Shown here: positions 41,158-49,746 of the stretch, piece after piece
Layout of the letters: every line of letters begins with the position of its first letter
Numbering within the stretch: the stretch's first letter is position 1
Source: Bifidobacterium ruminantium DSM 6489
Lineage (GTDB): Bacteria > Actinomycetota > Actinomycetes > Actinomycetales > Bifidobacteriaceae
Direction: 5' to 3'
Length of the DNA: 64,000 nt
NCBI RefSeq assembly: GCF_000770925.1
Contig: NZ_JDTK01000017.1
Span: forward strand, 1-64,000
The notes under the pieces: model-generated
The model's input: only the letters and a program-made list of their open reading frames with translations
Database searches by the model: none
Told to the model about the DNA's origin: nothing
Translations under genes and position numbers: made by a program

Positions 41158-42498
41158 TCACATGGCCATCAGGCCGGTCTGGCGGGGAAGCAGCACGGTG
41201 AGCACGAACCAGTGGTCGTTGGTGCGGATTGTCACCTCGCCGCCGTACTGCTGCGCGATGTGCCGAATCGACTTCACGCCGAAGCCATGCCGATGCTGGT
41301 CATCGCGCTTCGTGGTGCGCAGATTGCCCTCGGCATCTTTCTTCAGCCGCGAATCGTAATAATTTTCGACGCGGACCACGGTGAAGGAATTCTGCTCGAA
41401 CAACGCCAGTTTGATGAGCCGTTGTTCCGGATCGGCCAACTTCGACGTGGCCTCGATCGCATTGTCGAGCGCATTGCCGAACAGCGAAGCGATATCCATC
41501 GACGACATATTGGACAAGAGCGACCCATCCGCCACGGCGGTGAAACTGATGCCACGATCGGCACAAGTGCGCTCTTTCGTGGTGAGGATGACGTCGAGCA
41601 CGGGATTGCCGGTATGCTGCTGGGCGCTGTAGCGCTGCACCGACTTCTCCAGCTGCTCGAATCCTGCCGCCGCGTGCTCAGGATCGACTTCGGCGCGCAA
41701 TGCCGCGATCTGATGCTTCAGATCGTGCGCAAGCCGCCCCAATGATTCGATGTTCTCCTTCGACTGCAGGTACTCCTGATGCTGGCTTTCCAGCTGCGCG
41801 TTAATCGACGCGATTTCCGCGCTCGCTTCCATGCGCCGGGCCTGTTCCTGCTGCGCATACAGAATCGCGAATCCGCAGAAATCCACCAACGTGCGGATGT
41901 AGAAGATTTCCTGGCCCACCGAACCGGAGAACGGCGTATTCGTCGAAATGAAGCTCAGGTTGCTCATGGCGAAGGTGACGATCGTGATGGCCACCGTCGC
42001 GGTCGCCGCGGAAGCCGTCGGCAACGTGGGCGCGGTCTGGCTGAAATTGCCGCGTTCCACTAGCCAGGCCAGGCCGAAACACAATGCGTAGGTGGCAACG
42101 AGCAGTAAGACGGCATGCCAATCGTAATCCGCGAATCGGCCGTTGCGCATGCCGATGAACGTGACGATCTGCCAATGCAGCGACGCCACCAGTTCCGCCA
42201 GCACGAACGCGCGTGCCGTGATGTACAGCCCTTCGCGCTTGCCGGTGCCGGCACCGAACAGAATCGTCAGGTACATGCAGCCGAAGGCGAGCAGCATGCC
42301 GACGATCCAAAACCAGATCGGCATACTGCCGTCGAAATACTGCACGGCGATGAGCGCCGCCAGTCCGATTGCGCTCACGATGACGGAGCGGCGCGGCGGC
42401 ACGCGGCGGAACAGTACCGCGATATACACCACGCATGCCGCCCATTCGCAGATGGCGGTGTACGAACGGGGGATGTCGGGCAGCGCGTTGGTGATCAT
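41158..42498 (-). CDS. AgrC-like GHKL sensor histidine kinase
   Basis: A 446-residue membrane kinase. The N-terminal half has about six to seven hydrophobic segments. The cytoplasmic half carries the phospho-acceptor region LGRLAHDLKHQIAALRAEVD and a GHKL ATPase with GNALDNAIEA (N box) and HGFGVKSI (G box). The layout is the AgrC/ComD (HPK10) type that senses peptides or membrane signals. Its ATG overlaps the response-regulator stop (ATGA), so the two are coupled. No peptide precursor or AgrB-like protease gene adjoins it. Confidence 0.85.
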   Translation of the reverse strand: MITNALPDIPRSYTAICEWAACVVYIAVLFRRVPPRRSVIVSAIGLAALIAVQYFDGSMPIWFWIVGMLLAFGCMYLTILFGAGTGKREGLYITARAFVLAELVASLHWQIVTFIGMRNGRFADYDWHAVLLLVATYALCFGLAWLVERGNFSQTAPTLPTASAATATVAITIVTFAMSNLSFISTNTPFSGSVGQEIFYIRTLVDFCGFAILYAQQEQARRMEASAEIASINAQLESQHQEYLQSKENIESLGRLAHDLKHQIAALRAEVDPEHAAAGFEQLEKSVQRYSAQQHTGNPVLDVILTTKERTCADRGISFTAVADGSLLSNMSSMDIASLFGNALDNAIEATSKLADPEQRLIKLALFEQNSFTVVRVENYYDSRLKKDAEGNLRTTKRDDQHRHGFGVKSIRHIAQQYGGEVTIRTNDHWFVLTVLLPRQTGLMAM

Positions 42499-43211
42499 CG
42501 GCCGCCGCCCATGTAGTCGGCCAAGGCGGCGAGGAACGCTTTCTTCCGTGGTCTGCTCACGCGCAGCCGCTCGTCGTCGGACATGATGCAATCCTGGTCG
42601 GCAACGCCCGTCACATGCTTGAGATTGACCAGATAGCAGGAGTTCGAGCGGAAGAAGTGCCGGTCGGCGAGCTTGGCTTCCATGTCTTTGAGTGTGCCGT
42701 TGATGGAGTATTTGCCGTCAAGCGTGTGGATGACGATGGTGTGGCGAATCGACTCGAGATAAAGGATGTCCGTGAGATTCATCCTCATCTGCCCCTTGCC
42801 AGTTTCGATGAGCATGGAATCGTCGCTGTTGCGGCGCACCATGTCGATCGATTTCTTGAGCTCCTGCGAGAACGCGAACCATGGCAGCGGTTTGAGCAGA
42901 TAGGACAGGGCGCGCACTTCGTAGCCGCTGATGGCGTATTGCGGGGCCGCGGTGATGAAGATGATCACGACGTTGTCGTCGCGTTCGCGGATGCGGCGGG
43001 CGGCGGCCATGCCGTCCATCTCCTTCATTTCGATGTCGAGCAGCAGGATGTCGTAAACGGGGGTATATTTCTCCACGATGCGCGCGCCGTCGTCGAATAC
43101 GGAGACGGTGAATTGTTCGCCGGTCTCGCTTTGGTAGCGATTGAGGTAATCGAGTACCAGTTGGCAGCTTGCAGGGTCGTCCTCGACGACTCCGATTCGG
43201 ATATTGCGCAC
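42495..43211 (-). CDS. LytTR-type response regulator
   Basis: A 238-residue regulator. The receiver domain has the acidic pair EDD (about 10-12) and the phospho-acceptor Asp59 in YDILLLDIEMKEMDG. The LytTR DNA-binding domain spans about 135-235 (ILYLESIRHTIVIHTLDGKY, then FFRSNSCYLVNLKHV). GTG 43211 is chosen because GGAGG lies 6 bases upstream; an ATG further up would add about 14 residues. It is transcribed with the kinase and divergent from the msmK gene. Its targets are unknown. Confidence 0.85.
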   Translation of the reverse strand: MRNIRIGVVEDDPASCQLVLDYLNRYQSETGEQFTVSVFDDGARIVEKYTPVYDILLLDIEMKEMDGMAAARRIRERDDNVVIIFITAAPQYAISGYEVRALSYLLKPLPWFAFSQELKKSIDMVRRNSDDSMLIETGKGQMRMNLTDILYLESIRHTIVIHTLDGKYSINGTLKDMEAKLADRHFFRSNSCYLVNLKHVTGVADQDCIMSDDERLRVSRPRKKAFLAALADYMGGGR

Positions 43212-43352
43212 GATGAACCTCCACGTCTCACCGTTCAGACTACCGTCCATTCTCTCGCGGAATGAGGATATTGCGATGAAAAAACGGCAAATTTGAGGGG
43301 CTGTTAACCCCCTAATAAAACCGTTTTGAGCAGTGAAAACCCGCGACACGCA

Positions 43353-43380
43353 TTGACGAGTCGTAACGGTTGTGTATAGT
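43353..43380 (+). promoter_or_regulatory. Strong sigma-70-type promoter and LacI-like site for msmK
   Basis: TTGACG and TATAGT with a 16-base spacer form a near-consensus promoter about 160 bases before msmK. Downstream, AGTAAACGCTTTGA (43420-43433) resembles a LacI-family operator. The intergenic region 43212-43539 also has GGGGCTGTTAACCCC near 43297. Confidence 0.6.
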
Positions 43381-43539
43381 AGGTCATGGCTCAACGAAGA
43401 GATCTTCGCCAAACCAAAAAGTAAACGCTTTGAATTGTGGCTTTGTCAAAGTGGTAAGCCGCGAGGATGGGCACCGAATAAAAAATCCCTTTACAACGGA
43501 TCGTGAGGCACGTACCTGCCTCTGAAAGGATGAAAAATC

Positions 43540-44667
43540 ATGGCAGAAGTCGTATTCGACCATGTTACTCGTATCTACCCGGGCAATGATAAGCCGTCTG
43601 TGGATGATCTGAACCTCGACATCAAGGATGGCGAGTTCCTGGTGCTGGTTGGCCCGTCTGGCTGCGGTAAGTCTACGACCCTGCGTATGCTCGCTGGCCT
43701 TGAAGAGGTCAACAAGGGCCGCATCCTCATCGGTGGCAAGGACGTCACCACGATGCAGCCGAAGGACCGCGACATCGCAATGGTGTTCCAGAACTACGCT
43801 CTGTACCCGCACATGACCGTCGCCGATAACATGGGCTTCGCTCTGAAGATCGCCGGCACCCCGAAGGACGAGATCCGCAAGCGCGTCGAGAAGGCCGCTG
43901 AGATCCTCGACCTGACCGAGTACCTCGATCGTAAGCCGAAGGCTCTGTCTGGTGGTCAGCGTCAGCGCGTGGCCATGGGCCGTGCAATCGTCCGTGAGCC
44001 GAAGGTCTTCCTCATGGATGAGCCGCTGTCCAACCTCGACGCCAAGCTCCGTGTCCAGACCCGTACCCAGATCGCCGCTCTGCAGCGTCAGCTGGGTGTC
44101 ACCACCCTGTACGTGACCCACGATCAGACCGAGGCTCTGACCATGGGCGACCGTATCGCCGTCATCAAGCTCGGCGTTCTGCAGCAGGTCGGCGCTCCGA
44201 CCGAGCTGTACGATCGTCCGGCCAACGTCTTCGTCGCTGGCTTCATCGGCTCCCCGTCGATGAACATCAACACCCACCCGGTGGTCAACGGCAAGGCAAA
44301 GATCGGCGAGGACACCGTGGATCTGCCGGCCGAGGCCGTCAACAAGCTCACCGCCGAAGACAACGGCCAGATCGTGGTCGGCTTCCGTCCGGAAGACGCC
44401 TCCCTGGCTGCTCCGGATGAGGCTAACGCCTTCTCCCTCAAGGTCATGAACGTTGAGGATCTGGGCTCCGACGGCTACATCTACGGCAACATCATCACCG
44501 ATGGCTCCGCTGCTGAGGCGTCCACCATGATGTCCGATCAGAACAAGCTCACCACGATCCGCGTGAACCCGCGTGCTCTTCCGAAGGTCGGCGATACCGT
44601 CAAGATCAAGATCGACCCGTCCAAGATGCACCTGTTCGCTCCGTCCACTGAGCTGCGTCTGAACTGA
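43540..44667 (+). CDS. msmK: MsmK/UgpC-type ATPase for sugar ABC importers
   Basis: A 375-residue ABC ATPase with a C-terminal regulatory OB (TOBE) domain. Walker A is GPSGCGKST (38-46), the Q-loop VFQNYALYPHMT, signature LSGGQRQR, Walker B VFLMDEPLSNLDAK, switch His YVTHDQTEA. The TOBE part includes VVGFRPEDASL. Codons are strongly biased to the favoured set, more so than in any neighbour, which suggests high expression. No permease or binding protein is next to it. It is therefore probably the shared energiser for many carbohydrate importers, as known for MsmK in other Gram-positives. Confidence 0.9.
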   Translation: MAEVVFDHVTRIYPGNDKPSVDDLNLDIKDGEFLVLVGPSGCGKSTTLRMLAGLEEVNKGRILIGGKDVTTMQPKDRDIAMVFQNYALYPHMTVADNMGFALKIAGTPKDEIRKRVEKAAEILDLTEYLDRKPKALSGGQRQRVAMGRAIVREPKVFLMDEPLSNLDAKLRVQTRTQIAALQRQLGVTTLYVTHDQTEALTMGDRIAVIKLGVLQQVGAPTELYDRPANVFVAGFIGSPSMNINTHPVVNGKAKIGEDTVDLPAEAVNKLTAEDNGQIVVGFRPEDASLAAPDEANAFSLKVMNVEDLGSDGYIYGNIITDGSAAEASTMMSDQNKLTTIRVNPRALPKVGDTVKIKIDPSKMHLFAPSTELRLN

Positions 44668-44803
44668 AGCTGATTACGAGTAACCAACCGTCGGGTATTT
44701 CTTCTGGGAAACCTGACGGGTGGTTGAACAACACTTGACGGGAATGCCTATTCCCGTCAACCATTAAACGAGACATTCTCTTCCTCTCTTATTGTCTCGT
44801 TGG

Positions 44804-44836
44804 AAAAGCCCCGCGTTGGCGCGGGGCTTTTCTTTT
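44804..44836 (+). terminator. Rho-independent terminator after msmK
   Basis: AGCCCCGCG / CGCGGGGCT with a 4-base loop and a following TTTTCTTTTTT. A second inverted repeat just before it (AACGAGACA 44767-44775 and TGTCTCGTT 44793-44801) may back it up. Confidence 0.9.
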
Positions 44837-44902
44837 TTCCTTTGTCTGTGCTGTGGCATTTCCTCGTCATGTGGGGTAGGTCAACAGGTAAATTGGAGAA
44901 CT

Positions 44903-46312
44903 ATGGAATCAAATGAATTGCCGCAGATGGATCCCCGCGTGCTGAAAGCCACTTCCGTGAAGGCGGAGGATCCCGCAGCGCAGAGTCCAGAGCCGCAGGC
45001 GTTGAAGATTACCGCGGCAAGCTCGAATCCGAAGATGTTCACGTTGCCATGGGAAAAGCCGTTGGCCACTTGGCCTGAGGATCTCTTGGCAAATCTGCCG
45101 CGAGGCATCTCCAGGCACGTCGTGCGTTTCGTGCACGTGGGCGACGAAGTCTACGCCATGAAGGAAATCACACGCAACGTGGCGGAGCGCGAATACGAGC
45201 TGCTGCGTCGCCTGCAGAAACTGGAGCTGCCGACGGTTCAGCCAATCGCCGTGGTCACTGGTCGTCATAACGTCGCGGGCGAGCCGCTGGAAGCCATTTT
45301 GGTCACCAAGCATCTGAAGTTCTCGCTGCCGTACCGTGCGCTGTTCGCACGCAATTTGCGTCCTGACACCGCCGAGCGTCTGATTGACGCGTTGGCCGTG
45401 TTGATGGTGCGTCTGCATTTGGCGGGCTTTTATTGGGGCGATGTGTCCCTGTCGAATGTGCTGTTCCTGCGCGACGCCGATGCGTTCTCCGCTTTCCTGG
45501 TGGACGCCGAAACCGGCGATTTGCAGGTGAATCTGACCGAAGGCCAGCGCGAATACGATGTGGATCTGGCCCGCACGAACATCATTGGCGAACTGATGGA
45601 TTTGTCTTCCGGCTCATTGCTGCCGCATGATGTGGACGAGATCGAAATCGGCAATCGTTTGGTGGATCGCTACCACTCCTTGTGGAGCGCGCTGACCGAC
45701 ACCGACAAGTTCGGTCCGGACGAGATGTGGAAGATTGAGAAGCGCGTCAACAAGCTCAACGAGCTCGGATTCGACGTGGACGAGCTGGAAATGAAGACCG
45801 CCGAGGATGGCAAGCGTGTGTTGGTGCGTCCTCGCGTGGTGGATGCGGGCTATGCCAATCGCAAGCTGCTGCGTCTGACCGGTCTCGACGTGCAGGAGAA
45901 CCAGGCCCGCCGTCTACTCAACGATCTGGACGCCTACCGTGCCTCCACTTGGCGCGACGGTGAGGAACTTGAGATCGTTGCGACTGATTGGATGCGCGAG
46001 GTGTTCGAACCGACCGTGCGCATGATTCCGCGCGAGTACCGTTCGCAGATCGAGCCGGCGCAGTTCTTCCATGAGGTGCTAGACCATCGTTGGTTCCTGG
46101 CCGAGAAGGCCGGTCACGATGTGCCTATGGCCGAGGCCGTGAAGAGCTACGTGGAGAACGTGCTGCCGCAGTACAAGCTCGATTCGAAGGATGTCGACGC
46201 GCTGAACGCAGAGGCCGACTCCGGTGTGATCGATGACGAATACACTTACGGCACCGACGAGGACGGCTACAACCCGGACGACGATCCGGACGCTGCGGTG
46301 TGGAGCCATTAG
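44903..46312 (+). CDS. DUF4032 protein with lipopolysaccharide-kinase-like core
   Basis: A 469-residue cytoplasmic protein. A kinase-like core is visible: VYAMKEITRNVAEREYELLR (Lys and Glu of an N-lobe), LHLAGFYWGDVSLSNVLFLR (catalytic loop with Asp and Asn) and AFLVDAETGDLQ (metal site). The C-terminal half is the DUF4032 region; the tail is very acidic (EYTYGTDEDGYNPDDDPDA). ATG 44903 has GGAGAACT upstream. It is a conserved actinobacterial protein of unknown substrate and is flanked by terminators on both sides, so it is a single transcription unit. Confidence 0.75.
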   Translation: MESNELPQMDPRVLKATSVKAEDPAAQSPEPQALKITAASSNPKMFTLPWEKPLATWPEDLLANLPRGISRHVVRFVHVGDEVYAMKEITRNVAEREYELLRRLQKLELPTVQPIAVVTGRHNVAGEPLEAILVTKHLKFSLPYRALFARNLRPDTAERLIDALAVLMVRLHLAGFYWGDVSLSNVLFLRDADAFSAFLVDAETGDLQVNLTEGQREYDVDLARTNIIGELMDLSSGSLLPHDVDEIEIGNRLVDRYHSLWSALTDTDKFGPDEMWKIEKRVNKLNELGFDVDELEMKTAEDGKRVLVRPRVVDAGYANRKLLRLTGLDVQENQARRLLNDLDAYRASTWRDGEELEIVATDWMREVFEPTVRMIPREYRSQIEPAQFFHEVLDHRWFLAEKAGHDVPMAEAVKSYVENVLPQYKLDSKDVDALNAEADSGVIDDEYTYGTDEDGYNPDDDPDAAVWSH

Positions 46313-46320
46313 CCGTTAAA

Positions 46321-46343
46321 CAAAGGCTCCGGTGGAGCCTTTG
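46321..46343 (+). terminator. Terminator after the DUF4032 gene
   Basis: CAAAGGCTCC / GGAGCCTTTG with a 3-base loop, starting 9 bases after the stop. Confidence 0.75.
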
Positions 46344-46450
46344 TAGGCGAGCCCCGAGCGAGGCGGTAGCCGTAGCGAAGGCAGCGTTGAGTCCGCGCGT
46401 AGCGCGGTCCGAAATTGCAGGACCCACTGATTCAGTAACGTGGACAAACA

Positions 46451-46483
46451 AAAAAGCTCAAGCCATAAGGCTTGAGCTTTTTT
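46451..46483. terminator. Bidirectional terminator before rlmB
   Basis: AAAAAGCTCAAGCC / GGCTTGAGCTTTTTT with a 4-base loop. It lies between the DUF4032 gene and the 3' end of the convergent rlmB gene and has A and T runs on both sides. Confidence 0.9.
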
Positions 46484-46505
46484 CCATAAGCAGCGTAATC
46501 GACGA

Positions 46506-47501
46506 TTACTTGGCTGCCGCGGCCGCTTCACGACGTGCGCGTGCCACGGCATACAACGTGATGCCCGCTGCCACGGAGGCGTTCAGCGACTCGACCATAT
46601 TCGACATCGGAATGCCGGCGATGGAATCGCAAGCCTCTCGTACCAGACGGCTCAGGCCGTTGCCTTCCGAACCGAGCACAACCACCAGCGGATCGGTTTC
46701 GAATCCGGTTTCGCCGACGAGCGCATCGCCGCCACCGTCAAGACCGACGCTGTAGTATCCGCGTTCCTTCAGGCTTTCGATTGCCTTCGTCAGGTTCACC
46801 ACGCGTGCCACCGGCATGTGCGCGGCCGCGCCCGCCGATACCTTCCAAGCGGCTGCAGTGACCGAAGCGGAACGGCGTTCCGGCAGAATCACGCCGTTCG
46901 CGCCGAATGCGGCCGCGGAACGGATGACCGCGCCGAGATTCTGCGGATCGGTGACGCCGTCCAGTGCGATGAACAGCGGTCGTGCCGCGATACGCGCGCT
47001 TTCCGAATTGGCGGCTTCCATGGCGCGCGCCTTCTTGTCCGCGCGATCCACGAGCTCCGCCAGCGAGGAATACTGGAACGGCTGAGCCTTCAGCACCACG
47101 CCCTGATGGTTGGACGAGCGTGCGATGCGGTCCATTTCCAGCCTGTCCGCTTCCAGCAGGTTCAGGCCGTGAATGCCTGCGAGGCGCACGATTTCGCGCG
47201 TGCGGTCGTCATGTTCGATGCGTGCCGCCACGTACAGCGTGGTCGCCGGCACGCCGCAGCGCAGCGCCTCGAGTACGGCGTTGCGGCCAATGACGAGGTC
47301 ATCGGATTCCGAAGTGAACTTTGCGGCGCGACGGCGTGCGGCCAGTCGCGGATCGGCCATTTTGCGGCGGTCTGCCGCCTGCTTGGCCTTGTATGCCTTG
47401 TGATACACGCGATTTTCGGCCTTGGGGGTTGGCCCCTTGCCCTTCAGCGCGTTACGATGCTTTCCGCCCGACCCCTTGGTCGGTCCTTTTTTCATTGCCA
47501 T
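46506..47501 (-). CDS. rlmB: 23S rRNA 2'-O-methyltransferase, RlmB/TrmH type
   Basis: A 331-residue SPOUT methyltransferase. A basic disordered N-terminus (MAMKKGPTKGSGGKHRNALK) precedes an L30e-like substrate-binding domain (DLVIGRNAVLEALRCGVPAT). The knotted SPOUT domain has FIALDGVTDPQNLGAVIRSA, VVLGSEGNGLSRLVREACD and IPMSNMVESLNASVAAGITL, the three SpoU motifs. It methylates a ribose in 23S rRNA using S-adenosylmethionine. It is usually followed by cysS in bifidobacteria, which is not seen here. The terminator at 46451 closes it. Confidence 0.9.
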   Translation of the reverse strand: MAMKKGPTKGSGGKHRNALKGKGPTPKAENRVYHKAYKAKQAADRRKMADPRLAARRRAAKFTSESDDLVIGRNAVLEALRCGVPATTLYVAARIEHDDRTREIVRLAGIHGLNLLEADRLEMDRIARSSNHQGVVLKAQPFQYSSLAELVDRADKKARAMEAANSESARIAARPLFIALDGVTDPQNLGAVIRSAAAFGANGVILPERRSASVTAAAWKVSAGAAAHMPVARVVNLTKAIESLKERGYYSVGLDGGGDALVGETGFETDPLVVVLGSEGNGLSRLVREACDSIAGIPMSNMVESLNASVAAGITLYAVARARREAAAAAK

Positions 47502-47635
47502 AACTGCCTATTGTCCCAGCACCCCGGGAAAACGGAGGCTCTGTTTCGGCAGTGCTTCGTCCCCAGTGGATCGCTTCCCGGCAGACCATGTTAGATAAAT
47601 CGGTACAATCGCATCGCCTGCGAAGCTGCCATCGA

Positions 47636-47743
47636 ACTTGCCAGCAAGTTTAACATAACTTAACAGCAACTTCGCAGCGGTTAAGTTATCTGTTAAGTTC
47701 GCTGTTAAGTTGCTGGCAAGTTCGTTAAGTTCGTGCGAAGCTG
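47636..47743. repeat. Palindromic repeat, downstream copy
   Basis: It shares the blocks ACTTGCCAGCAAG, TAACATAACTTAACAGCAAC, TTCGCAG, GTTAAGTTGCTGGCAAGTTC and GTTAAGTTCG with 49269-49352, in the same order and orientation. This copy has about 24 extra bases, adding two more GTTAAGTT units. The outer arms (ACTTGCCAGCAA and TTGCTGGCAAGT) are inverted, so each copy can fold into a long hairpin. Confidence 0.8.
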
Positions 47744-47763
47744 GCGAAATCTCCGAAAACGGG

Positions 47764-49242
47764 CTATTTTCTGACCAGACAATACCGTTGCTTCGGGCTG
47801 CGTGCCGGCTCCGTCGGCTCCACGACATCGTTGGCGATCATAGTTCGCAGATGACTGGTGATGGTCGAGCGGGACAGCCCGGACAGTTCGGACAGTTCCT
47901 TCGAAGTCGCGGAGCTTCGCCTGCCCAGCAATTCGGTGATCGCCTCCTCCACGGATAACGGATTGGTGTCCGTCTTCTCGTTTTTCGTCATTCTTCGCTT
48001 ATCGAAGGTCAGGGAGAAGAACGTCAAGGTATTGAGCGGCTTCGGCGGATTCATAAGCGCGGCCTGCAGCTGCTCTTCGATGACCTGGTAGCCCGTTCCC
48101 CGGTTCTCCACCACATATCCGCCATCGGGGTATGGCGTGGTTTCCAGAATGTTGGATAGGAACTGATTCCTCGAAGAGGAGATGCCCACGGTGCCCAACG
48201 TGTCGACCGTCACATTGCCGAAAAGTCCTCCTGGGTTAAGGATTTCCAAACGGTCGGCATACAGGTTCACCTGCACCTGCGAGCCGCGGGCGTCCGGTGA
48301 ATAGTCGCGATGCATGAGCGCGTTGGCGATCGCCTCGCGGACCGCTTTGCGTGGATAGTCGGGCACGTCCTGTCGGAATGCGCCTTCGATCACGGCTCCG
48401 GTACGCATGTTCTTGGTGACGGCGTTCAGGGCATCCTCGATCATGAAAGGAATCGGACCGATGATGGTCTGCGCGTCGAGGAATCTGCGGTCCTCGTCCA
48501 CCGTTTCGGCTTTGGTGACGCCTGGAAAAGCGGTGAAGGTGATATTGAGCCTCGGAAAGAACTGTTGGGGGAACGAGCCGAGAGCCAGCAAACCTCCGAG
48601 CGTTGGTCGGATGGTTCCCGCGTCGTCCTTTTTCGTGACGTGCATGCTGATGGCGATGTTCTCATCGTCGCGCGTGCCGAAAATGCGTGGATGCAGCTCC
48701 CGTTGGCGTGCGATGAATTGGGAAAGCAGATTGGGATCCAAGTCATCCAAGGTGGCCTGCGGAACGATTTCGTCGTCGAATGTGGGCTGACCGTGTTCTT
48801 CCATAAGACGGTCGATCTCGTATTGGGTGAGTTTGCGATCACCATCGCCGGTGCGGATGTATGAGCCTTGGTATCGTCCTTTGGATGTGATGAAGCACGG
48901 TTTGTCCTTGAGCGGCATCGCGGGCACGTGCGCCACGAGGACATTGGTTCCCTCAAAGGGGATTATTTCCAGAAACGGCCGCACCCGGGGAGTCATCTGC
49001 TCGCATTTCGCGTTGAAGGCCTCCTGCATGGCTCGTGCGTTGAAGGATTCCACCGGCGTGAATCCTTCCTTTTCGGATACGCCGAGGATGATGATGCCGC
49101 CGTCGCCGTTGGAGAAGGCGGAAAGCGTGTCGGGAATGCTTTCGGAGATTTTGTTGCGCGATTCCTTGACTTCGCATGCCTGCGTATCGTTCCCGATTTG
49201 GCGCATCTGCAGGATGAGATGCTCAAGCTCGTTTGCGTTCAT
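47764..49242 (-). CDS. AlbA_2 (Schlafen-like) ATP-binding protein with winged helix
   Basis: A 492-residue protein. The AlbA_2 domain is clear (ACEVKESRNKISESIPDTLS then AFSNGDGGIIILGVSEKEGF). A middle part fits the HATPase-like C-terminal region of the family (REAIANALMHRDYSPDARGS, then VNLYADRLEILNPGGLFG). A C-terminal winged helix (SATSKELSELSGLSRSTITS) ends at residue 492. ATG 49242 follows AGGAAGCG. Repeats with multiple GTTAAGTT units lie on both sides, so it is probably an autoregulated accessory gene. Family members are common in defence or stress islands, but the function is unproven. Confidence 0.8.
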   Translation of the reverse strand: MNANELEHLILQMRQIGNDTQACEVKESRNKISESIPDTLSAFSNGDGGIIILGVSEKEGFTPVESFNARAMQEAFNAKCEQMTPRVRPFLEIIPFEGTNVLVAHVPAMPLKDKPCFITSKGRYQGSYIRTGDGDRKLTQYEIDRLMEEHGQPTFDDEIVPQATLDDLDPNLLSQFIARQRELHPRIFGTRDDENIAISMHVTKKDDAGTIRPTLGGLLALGSFPQQFFPRLNITFTAFPGVTKAETVDEDRRFLDAQTIIGPIPFMIEDALNAVTKNMRTGAVIEGAFRQDVPDYPRKAVREAIANALMHRDYSPDARGSQVQVNLYADRLEILNPGGLFGNVTVDTLGTVGISSSRNQFLSNILETTPYPDGGYVVENRGTGYQVIEEQLQAALMNPPKPLNTLTFFSLTFDKRRMTKNEKTDTNPLSVEEAITELLGRRSSATSKELSELSGLSRSTITSHLRTMIANDVVEPTEPARSPKQRYCLVRK

Positions 49243-49268
49243 GGTCGCTTCCTGATATGAATCCAACT

Positions 49269-49352
49269 ACTTGCCAGCAAGCTTAACATAACTTAACAGC
49301 AACTTCGCAGCTGTTAAGTTGCTGGCAAGTTCGTTAAGTTCGCGCGAAGCCG
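49269..49352. repeat. Palindromic repeat, upstream copy
   Basis: Starting 27 bases upstream of the AlbA_2 gene's ATG, this 84-base block contains the outer inverted arms ACTTGCCAGCAA / TTGCTGGCAAGT and inner CTTAACAG / CTGTTAAG. It is the shorter version of the block at 47636-47743. It may be the gene's operator and transcript leader. Confidence 0.8.
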
Positions 49353-49423
49353 GTCGGTGCAATCGTGTTCCGTGCCGTTCGTCGTGCGGTCGCAACGTAT
49401 CGAAACGAATGTGCGCAATAATA

Positions 49424-49633
49424 TGCAAACGATTGCAAAAGAACCGGTTCAAGAAAAGGCGCAACGATGGCGATTCGGTACGTCGAACGGGTTCGTTGTG
49501 CGTCGGGGGAATGGTGTTCGAAAACGATTTCAATGCATTTGAAATCGCAAAATCGCAATAAATCAACAATATTAACCCGTTTTATTTGGAAGTCGTTTTT
49601 TCTTCGGGGGTGAGAAAAATGTAAGCGTTTGCA
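49424..49633. promoter_or_regulatory. Two LacI-family operators before a sugar-binding protein gene
   Basis: TGCAAACGATTGCA (49424-49437) and TGTAAGCGTTTGCA (49620-49633) have the central CG and inverted arms of LacI-family sites. They lie upstream of the broken sugar-binding protein at 49747. The rest of 49353-49746 has no gene; AAGGAGAGAAAGG precedes the ATG. Confidence 0.6.
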
Positions 49634-49746
49634 AAAATTTGTTTCTGAGCGCACAATATTTGAAGTCGGCAATTGCAAGGACGTGGCTCAATGGAGGAGC
49701 TTGCGCATGCCGACAGGGTAATAATCAAGGAGAGAAAGGTGCGGTC

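Noticed and set aside
46344..46450. Possible tRNA or structured RNA between the DUF4032 gene and rlmB
   Set aside because: No cloverleaf or conserved TTCGA arm could be found; only the two terminator hairpins are convincing.
47636..49352. Flanking repeats as terminal inverted repeats of an insertion sequence
   Set aside because: The two blocks are in direct orientation and the enclosed gene has no transposase motif.
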